Shown one piece after another: positions 14,978-18,248 of a stretch of DNA of 18,248 nt. Position 1 is the first letter of the stretch; each line of letters starts with the position of its first letter. Origin of the DNA: Verrucomicrobiota bacterium. GTDB taxonomy: Bacteria; Verrucomicrobiota; Verrucomicrobiia; Limisphaerales; CAIQOK01. The translations under genes and the position numbers were made by a program. Location: the NCBI GenBank assembly GCA_025363535.1, contig JANYDP010000538.1, positions 1 through 18,248 of the forward strand, given 5' to 3'. The notes beneath the pieces were generated by a model that searched no databases, was not told the DNA's origin, and worked only from the letters and a program-made list of their open reading frames with translations.

Positions 14978-15688
14978 CTAATTGGTCTCCAAGCCTTCCA
15001 AGGGGGCTTCGCGCGGCGGCCGGCGATTTTTCAGTTCTTGCATCAACGGCGCGGCCATCAGGGCCAGGGCGATGAGGAACAACGGCCAGTTGAAATGAAC
15101 GGGGAGCATCGTGCGAATGGATTCCAAACCATTGCCGGCCATCCGCAGCGAGTCCGCCATGAAAACATAGAGCGCAAGCACGCCGCCGGAAACATTCAAA
15201 AGCCACGCGCGCTTGCCTGCCGGCGCGGGGCGCGTTTCAACCTGGCTGACCAGCGTGCCCCACAAAATCATCAGCCCGGAAATCAGCACGGGCGCGAGCA
15301 CCGGCCCCCACCACACCAGCGGAATCAGAAACAGCACATCCCAGTCGAGCAACGATTGCGGCCAGCCGCAGATCACTTTTAGAAACACGTAATAAAAAAT
15401 ATCCCAAACCCCGAACGCGATCAGCGCGTAGCCCCAGCGCGCCCGCCAGGTTTTTCCCGCGAGCACGCCGACGGTGAACAGCATGACCAGTGTGGCGAAC
15501 TCGCGCGGCAGTTCCACCGCCGCAATGCCACCGATGACCGGCAGCGGATTCGGCTGATACGGCACGATGCGATCCATGTGCAGGCGCAGGTAAAAGACGA
15601 CCGCTGATTCCACCCACGCCATCGCCATCGCGAAAACCACGACAACCCACCAGCGGCTCCGTTCGGCTTTGAAGGCTGGCAGGCTCAT
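14978..15688 (-). CDS. Conserved hypothetical six-helix membrane protein
   Basis: The product has 236 residues. Its ATG overlaps the ispH stop (ATGA), so it is translationally coupled to isoprenoid synthesis. Six hydrophobic segments are visible at about 13-30, 62-80, 85-103, 115-140, 160-180 and 203-222. Motif-like stretches suggest a real conserved family: AWVESAVVFYLR, IVPYQPNPLPVIGG, ELPREFATLVML, WDIFYYVFLKVICGWP and LVWWGPVLAP. I have an impression of similar proteins in several environmental phyla but no assigned name or function. Several charged residues in or near helices (Glu in WVES, Asp in WDIF) could form a polar site. A transporter or membrane-bound enzyme is possible; neither can be claimed. 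Confidence 0.8.
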   Translation of the reverse strand: MSLPAFKAERSRWWVVVVFAMAMAWVESAVVFYLRLHMDRIVPYQPNPLPVIGGIAAVELPREFATLVMLFTVGVLAGKTWRARWGYALIAFGVWDIFYYVFLKVICGWPQSLLDWDVLFLIPLVWWGPVLAPVLISGLMILWGTLVSQVETRPAPAGKRAWLLNVSGGVLALYVFMADSLRMAGNGLESIRTMLPVHFNWPLFLIALALMAAPLMQELKNRRPPREAPLEGLETN

Positions 15689-16575
15689 CGGGCGCCTTCG
15701 TGTTGAAGGGGTGAAAGTGCGCCAACACTTTTTGGGTGCGTGGCCGCCAACTGGTTGAGCTGGTGGACGACGCCTTCAATGACCGCGTCCGGCGTCGAGG
15801 TTCCCGCCGTGAGGCCGACCGTGTCCTCCGCGTGAAACCATTCGGCGCACAGATCGGCGGCGGTTTGGATGTGATGCACGCGGTCACAGTGCCGGTGACA
15901 GGTGTTGACCAGTTCATGCGTGTTGTTGCTGTGCGCGCCGCCGATGACGATGACGACATCCGACTTCTCCGCCAGTTCCACGGCGGCGTTTTGCCGCTGC
16001 TTGGTCGGTTGGCAGACGGTGTCCACGAACTTCACTTCGGAATTGGGAAAACGCCGACGGATCGCGCCGACCAGTTGCCGCACCTTCTCAATCGGCTGCG
16101 TGGTCTGCGCGGCGACGCCGAAACGCAGACGCCGCGCAAGCTGCTCGACGTCCTGCTCGCTCAGCACAATATCGCACTGAGCGAGATCTTCCGTCAGCCC
16201 GCGCACTTCCACATGGTCGCGTTTGCCGATAATGACCGGATGAAAACCTTCGCGCACCAGTTGCTTCACGGCCCGATGCGCGACGTGGACGAGCGGGCAG
16301 GTGGCGGAAAGCACGTTCAACCCTCGCTCCCGCGCCGCGTTCATGCGCCGCGCCGAAGCGCCGTGCGCGGTGATCATCACCGTCGGGGTGGTCACGTCGC
16401 GGGTGTCGTTTTGAAACTGGATGCCATGCGCGCGGAGTTTGACCAGAACGGTTTCATTGTGAACGAGGTCGCCCAGGATGGTGAGCGGCTCGGCGTCCGA
16501 CTGTTTCAGCGCCAGCGCAATCGCGTCGCGCACACCGAAACACATGCCCAGATATTCTGCTCGAAGAATTTTCAT
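15685..16575 (-). CDS. ispH: 4-hydroxy-3-methylbut-2-enyl diphosphate reductase
   Basis: The product has 296 residues from ATG 16573-16575. A strong GGAGG lies five bases upstream, so the upstream in-frame ATG (16587) is rejected. IspH is the last enzyme of the MEP pathway and makes IPP and DMAPP using a [4Fe-4S] cluster. The three cluster cysteines are present: Cys12 (GMCFGV), Cys93 (ATCPLV) and Cys188 (TVCQPT). Matching substrate residues are His39 (LVHNE), His71 (AHGAS), His121 and Glu123 (HVEV), Thr158-Thr159 and Ser216-Asn217, and Ser260-x-Pro-Asp near the end. The motifs are divergent from the E. coli type (MCFGV rather than FCAGV; AHSNNTHEL rather than SSNS), but no catalytic residue is missing. 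It is the second gene of the run after the palindrome. Confidence 0.92.
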   Translation of the reverse strand: MKILRAEYLGMCFGVRDAIALALKQSDAEPLTILGDLVHNETVLVKLRAHGIQFQNDTRDVTTPTVMITAHGASARRMNAARERGLNVLSATCPLVHVAHRAVKQLVREGFHPVIIGKRDHVEVRGLTEDLAQCDIVLSEQDVEQLARRLRFGVAAQTTQPIEKVRQLVGAIRRRFPNSEVKFVDTVCQPTKQRQNAAVELAEKSDVVIVIGGAHSNNTHELVNTCHRHCDRVHHIQTAADLCAEWFHAEDTVGLTAGTSTPDAVIEGVVHQLNQLAATHPKSVGALSPLQHEGAR

Positions 16576-16590
16576 ATAGGCCTCCACAAT

Positions 16591-16818
16591 TTATTTATCC
16601 GTATCGCTGGTCTTGCGGGCAAACCAGTCGAGCAGCAGGAATATGCACACAAAGAATGGGAACACGCCGTAAAGCGTGTCGCTCGCCGAATGTGAATGCC
16701 AATCCACAGCCACGAACGCCTGGATGCAGAACGCCACGGCAAGCAGCGTTGCGACGGAGCCCGGGAGGGAGACGGGCAGGTAAAACCAGCCGATTTGCTT
16801 GAACCAATTTGTTTTCAT
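16591..16818 (-). CDS. Small conserved membrane protein, 75 residues, two helices
   Basis: From ATG 16816-16818 the product has 75 residues beginning MKTNWFKQIGWFYLP, an aromatic, basic amphipathic start, then hydrophobic segments at about 21-35 and 50-64 separated by a polar loop (VDWHSHSASDTLYG). The frame open upstream to 16866 would run across the palindromic operator, which argues against an earlier start. The aromatic opening and the HSHSASDTLYG loop look conserved, and I recall similar small proteins in Bacteroidota and Verrucomicrobiota, without a function. It is the first gene after the palindrome and lies 15 bases upstream of ispH, so it is the leading cistron of that transcript. 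Confidence 0.72.
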   Translation of the reverse strand: MKTNWFKQIGWFYLPVSLPGSVATLLAVAFCIQAFVAVDWHSHSASDTLYGVFPFFVCIFLLLDWFARKTSDTDK

Positions 16819-16829
16819 ATTTTGCATTA

Positions 16830-16846
16830 ACTTTGTGATACAAAGT
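16830..16846. promoter_or_regulatory. Palindromic operator, candidate site for the adjacent winged-helix regulator
   Basis: ACTTTGTGATACAAAGT is a perfect inverted repeat with 7-base arms and a 3-base centre, 11 bases before the ATG of the 75-residue protein. It shares ACTTTG-N5-CAAAG with the site at 17805-17821 before the regulator operon. This pairing of two identical half-sites next to a wHTH gene is the reason for the call. Binding here would block transcription initiation. Confidence 0.72.
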
Positions 16847-16866
16847 AAAAGACCGTGAGCTTTCAA
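16838..16866 (-). promoter_or_regulatory. Candidate sigma-70-type promoter overlapping the operator
   Basis: On the minus strand TTGAAA (16866-16861) is followed after 17 bases by TTGTAT (16843-16838). The -35 is a good match but the -10 is only half matched. The -10 lies inside the palindrome at 16830-16846, so a bound repressor would exclude polymerase. The transcript leader would be short, under 20 bases. Confidence 0.4.
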
Positions 16867-16881
16867 ATCTGTTCAAAAGAA

Positions 16882-17190
16882 TTATTTGGGTTTGTTTTGC
16901 CGGACGATCTGTTCAAGCAGGGCGATGTATTCCGCGAAGGCTTTCCGGCCGGCCGGCGTGAGGGAGCAGGTGGTGAGCGGCCGGTTGTTTTGAAAGGATT
17001 TGGCCACGGATACCAGGCCCTCCTCCTGCAATGTGCGGACGTGGGTGGAGAGATTACCGTCCGTCAGGCTCAAGGCGTCGCGCAGTTCGGTGAACGACAA
17101 TTCCGGCGAGGCCGCGAGCATGGCCATGATGGCGAGTCGGCCTTTCTCGTGGATGACACGATCAAGCTGGAGAAACGGTGCGGGGTTCAC
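16882..17190 (-). CDS. Winged-helix transcriptional regulator (HTH_34/MarR-ArsR-like)
   Basis: The product has 102 residues starting at GTG 17188-17190, which overlaps the stop of the upstream membrane-protein gene (GTGA). It is a small single-domain winged helix: IHEKGRLAIMAMLAAS (13-28), the helix-turn-helix LSFTELRDALSLTDGNLSTHVRTLQ at about 31-55 with recognition helix DGNLSTHVRTL, then a wing (VAKSFQNNRPLTTCSLTPAG). A C-terminal helix follows for dimerisation. No ligand or metal site is evident. Regulators of this shape are usually dimeric repressors coded beside a membrane protein they control. Two palindromes (16830-16846 and 17805-17821) are the likely binding sites, meaning self-regulation plus control of the ispH run. 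That is inferred from site pairing. Confidence 0.87.
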   Translation of the reverse strand: MNPAPFLQLDRVIHEKGRLAIMAMLAASPELSFTELRDALSLTDGNLSTHVRTLQEEGLVSVAKSFQNNRPLTTCSLTPAGRKAFAEYIALLEQIVRQNKPK

Positions 17191-17203
17191 GGTGCGGGGT
17201 TCC
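17176..17203. repeat. Tandem 14-base repeat at the overlap of two genes
   Basis: CGGTGCGGGGTTCA (17176-17189) is followed at once by CGGTGCGGGGTTCC (17190-17203), differing only in the last base. The duplication spans the stop of the membrane-protein gene and the GTG start of the regulator. It may be a slipped-strand duplication that created or moved the gene overlap. Confidence 0.6.
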
Positions 17204-17798
17204 GAGTCTCGGTGAAGTAGAGGTAGATGCCGTAGGCGAGATGCAGGCCGCCGAAAAACAAGCTCATCATCTGGTTGGGATTTATCAACCAGCCTCTATG
17301 CTCGTGAAATAAAAGAAATACGCCGGCCAAGACAATGAAAACCCAACCGAACAGGCGCATTCCGCGAGAAATAAAAAATCCGGCCGCATGAACGGCGCAG
17401 CCGTAAAGAAGCGCCCATATGAAAACCAAAGGACCAAAAAGATCCGGCGCGTTTTCCAACGCGAAAATCAAGCCGAGCAAAAAACCGACACTGAGCGGCG
17501 GTGCCATGGCTTGTGCTATCCGGCGCGTCGGGGGTGACCAAAATGGCTCGCGATCCTTAAAAGCCTGACGACGAGCAATCAGGAATGCTCCTCCGGTTGT
17601 CACGGCGGCGATTACCAGCCACATCGTTGCGAAGGAGCGTATGGAATTCAAATCCAGAAAGGTGCCAACCAGGGAACCAAGGACGCCAAGAGTTCCAGCA
17701 AATAACATGATCGGCGCGAGGGCGCGGCGGTAGAGCGCGGAACGTTCCATCAACGTGCGGATGACTTGCAGATGCTCGGCGGCTTGATTCGTTTCCAT
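17187..17798 (-). CDS. Membrane protein paired with the winged-helix regulator
   Basis: From ATG 17796-17798 the product has 203 residues; codons upstream to 17873 cross the operator and the repeat, so the later start is preferred. A polar N-terminal segment (METNQAAEHLQVIRTLMERSALYRRA) probably forms an amphipathic helix, then five or six membrane helices follow with few charges. HEHRGWLINPNQMMSLFFGGLHLAYG near the C-terminus is the most distinctive stretch. I do not recognise a named family, though the N-terminal block and pairing with a small wHTH regulator appear characteristic. It shares a GTGA overlap with that regulator, so the two are made together. It may sense a membrane state or be the regulator's partner (inferred). 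Function unknown. Confidence 0.8.
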   Translation of the reverse strand: METNQAAEHLQVIRTLMERSALYRRALAPIMLFAGTLGVLGSLVGTFLDLNSIRSFATMWLVIAAVTTGGAFLIARRQAFKDREPFWSPPTRRIAQAMAPPLSVGFLLGLIFALENAPDLFGPLVFIWALLYGCAVHAAGFFISRGMRLFGWVFIVLAGVFLLFHEHRGWLINPNQMMSLFFGGLHLAYGIYLYFTETRNPAP

Positions 17799-17804
17799 GC
17801 TGTT

Positions 17805-17821
17805 ACTTTGCAGTGCAAAGC
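17805..17821. promoter_or_regulatory. Palindromic operator before the membrane-protein/regulator operon
   Basis: ACTTTGCAGTGCAAAGC contains CTTTGCA-G-TGCAAAG, a perfect 15-base palindrome (17806-17820), only six bases before the ATG at 17798. It shares ACTTTG-N5-CAAAG with the site at 16830-16846. Its position suggests self-regulation, by blocking the promoter or the ribosome-binding region. Confidence 0.72.
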
Positions 17822-17847
17822 ATTGGTTGGCAAGTCCAAACAGGAAA

Positions 17848-17941
17848 GCGGTACTAAAGCCACCGCAGTCCAAACGCTGCCGCGAACGCCTCGCGCTCTG
17901 GAACCTCGCGAAGCGTCTGGACTGCGGCGGTTCACCGCCGC
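17848..17941. repeat. Dispersed inverted-repeat element (about 94 bases)
   Basis: The left arm (17848-17878: GCGGTACTAAAGCCACCGC, then AGTCCAAACGCT) and the right arm (17912-17941: AGCGTCTGGACTGCGGCGG, then TTCACCGCCGC) are imperfect reverse complements, both reading CCGCAGTCCA-ACGCT on one strand. The centre contains two CGCGA-rich blocks. It carries no gene. The peptides it would encode (SGLRRFTAAF-like) are ones I recall as recurring spurious products in related genomes, so it is probably multi-copy. It separates the regulator operon from the dehydrogenase gene. Confidence 0.68.
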
Positions 17942-17971
17942 TTTTGGGCGGGGCAGTCAGATCGTTCTCCT

Positions 17972-18248
17972 TTAATCGCCTTCCGACTCCGGCTCGAAAG
18001 GTTCGATCAAGACCTTACCCAGCACATTCCGCGAACGAAGTTTGGCAAACGCGGCGGGCACTTGATTGAGCGGGAAGATGGAATCAATCACGGGCTTGAG
18101 CTTTCCGGAGGCGGCCCATTCGAGTGTAACCTGCATGTCCACGCGATTGCGGCCGTAACTGCCGATGAGCCGTTGCTGCTTGACGAAGATCGGCCAGAGA
18201 TTGAGCAAGACATCGCGGCCCGCCGTCGCGCCGCAGGTGACGATGGTT
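17972..18248 (-). CDS. Zinc-type alcohol dehydrogenase/quinone oxidoreductase (MDR family), C-terminal part
   Basis: The frame enters from the right edge and ends at TAA 17972-17974, giving 91 codons of the C-terminus. It reads TIVTCGATAGRDVLLNL, then a segment with IFVKQQRLIGSYG, GKLKPVIDSIFPLNQVPAAF and GKVLIEP. This is the usual end of medium-chain dehydrogenases: the end of the Rossmann domain, the QQRLIGSYG strand, the PVIDSIFPLNQVPAAF block and the terminal GKVLIE strand. The family uses NAD(P)H with alcohols, aldehydes or quinones. Substrate and zinc content are unknown because the N-terminal metal-binding half is outside. An internal TTG would make a spurious shorter start and was ignored. 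Confidence 0.88.
   Translation of the reverse strand, partial: TIVTCGATAGRDVLLNLWPIFVKQQRLIGSYGRNRVDMQVTLEWAASGKLKPVIDSIFPLNQVPAAFAKLRSRNVLGKVLIEPFEPESEGD

Noticed and set aside
14192..15382. Plus-strand open frame of 396 residues opposite the membrane-protein genes
   Set aside because: Serine/alanine/arginine-rich with no hydrophobic or catalytic pattern; the minus strand shows well-formed membrane proteins with coupled starts.

Overview
The window looks like chromosomal DNA from a GC-rich Gram-negative bacterium, most probably a member of the Verrucomicrobiota (Pedosphaera/Limisphaera-like). This is an inference from three signs: envelope genes that only make sense with an outer membrane (LolA-like carrier, lipoprotein, Tat-exported phosphoesterase), few clear Shine-Dalgarno sequences, and three dispersed-repeat types of a style I associate with such genomes. 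Nearly all genes are on the minus strand; only two are on the plus strand. No rRNA, tRNA, CRISPR array, transposase or integrase was seen.

Region 1 (1-7219, minus strand, read right to left) is a tightly packed operon. Its genes are an acyl carrier protein, a 730-residue fusion of a ketosynthase with a chain-length-factor-like second ketosynthase domain, a NodB polysaccharide deacetylase, a LolA-like carrier, a small lipoprotein, a FabZ-like hotdog dehydratase, a membrane-anchored C45-type Ntn hydrolase with a TPR-like tail, and a PlsC-type acyltransferase that runs off the left edge. This set resembles the core of aryl-polyene and flexirubin clusters: a type II polyene or fatty-acyl chain is built on an ACP, transferred to an acceptor and moved to the outer membrane. 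Two repeats interrupt the otherwise overlapping genes, around the lolA-like gene.

Region 2 (7220-9670) holds a glycerophosphodiester phosphodiesterase (minus), then a divergent plus-strand pair: a stand-alone CoaB-like protein and a Tat-signal metallophosphoesterase.

Region 3 (9719-16818, minus) is a ten-gene codirectional run. It starts with a 75-residue membrane protein and ispH. Next come a conserved six-helix membrane protein, three related Yip1-like membrane proteins in tandem, an (alpha/alpha)-toroid protein resembling linalool dehydratase-isomerase but apparently without its two catalytic cysteines, two small membrane proteins, and a DUF1361 protein.

Region 4 (16830-17971) is a membrane protein plus winged-helix regulator pair. 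A near-identical palindrome (ACTTTG-N5-CAAAG) lies just before this pair and again just before the ten-gene run, so the regulator probably controls both. The right edge holds the 3' end of a zinc-type alcohol dehydrogenase gene, separated from the pair by an inverted-repeat element.
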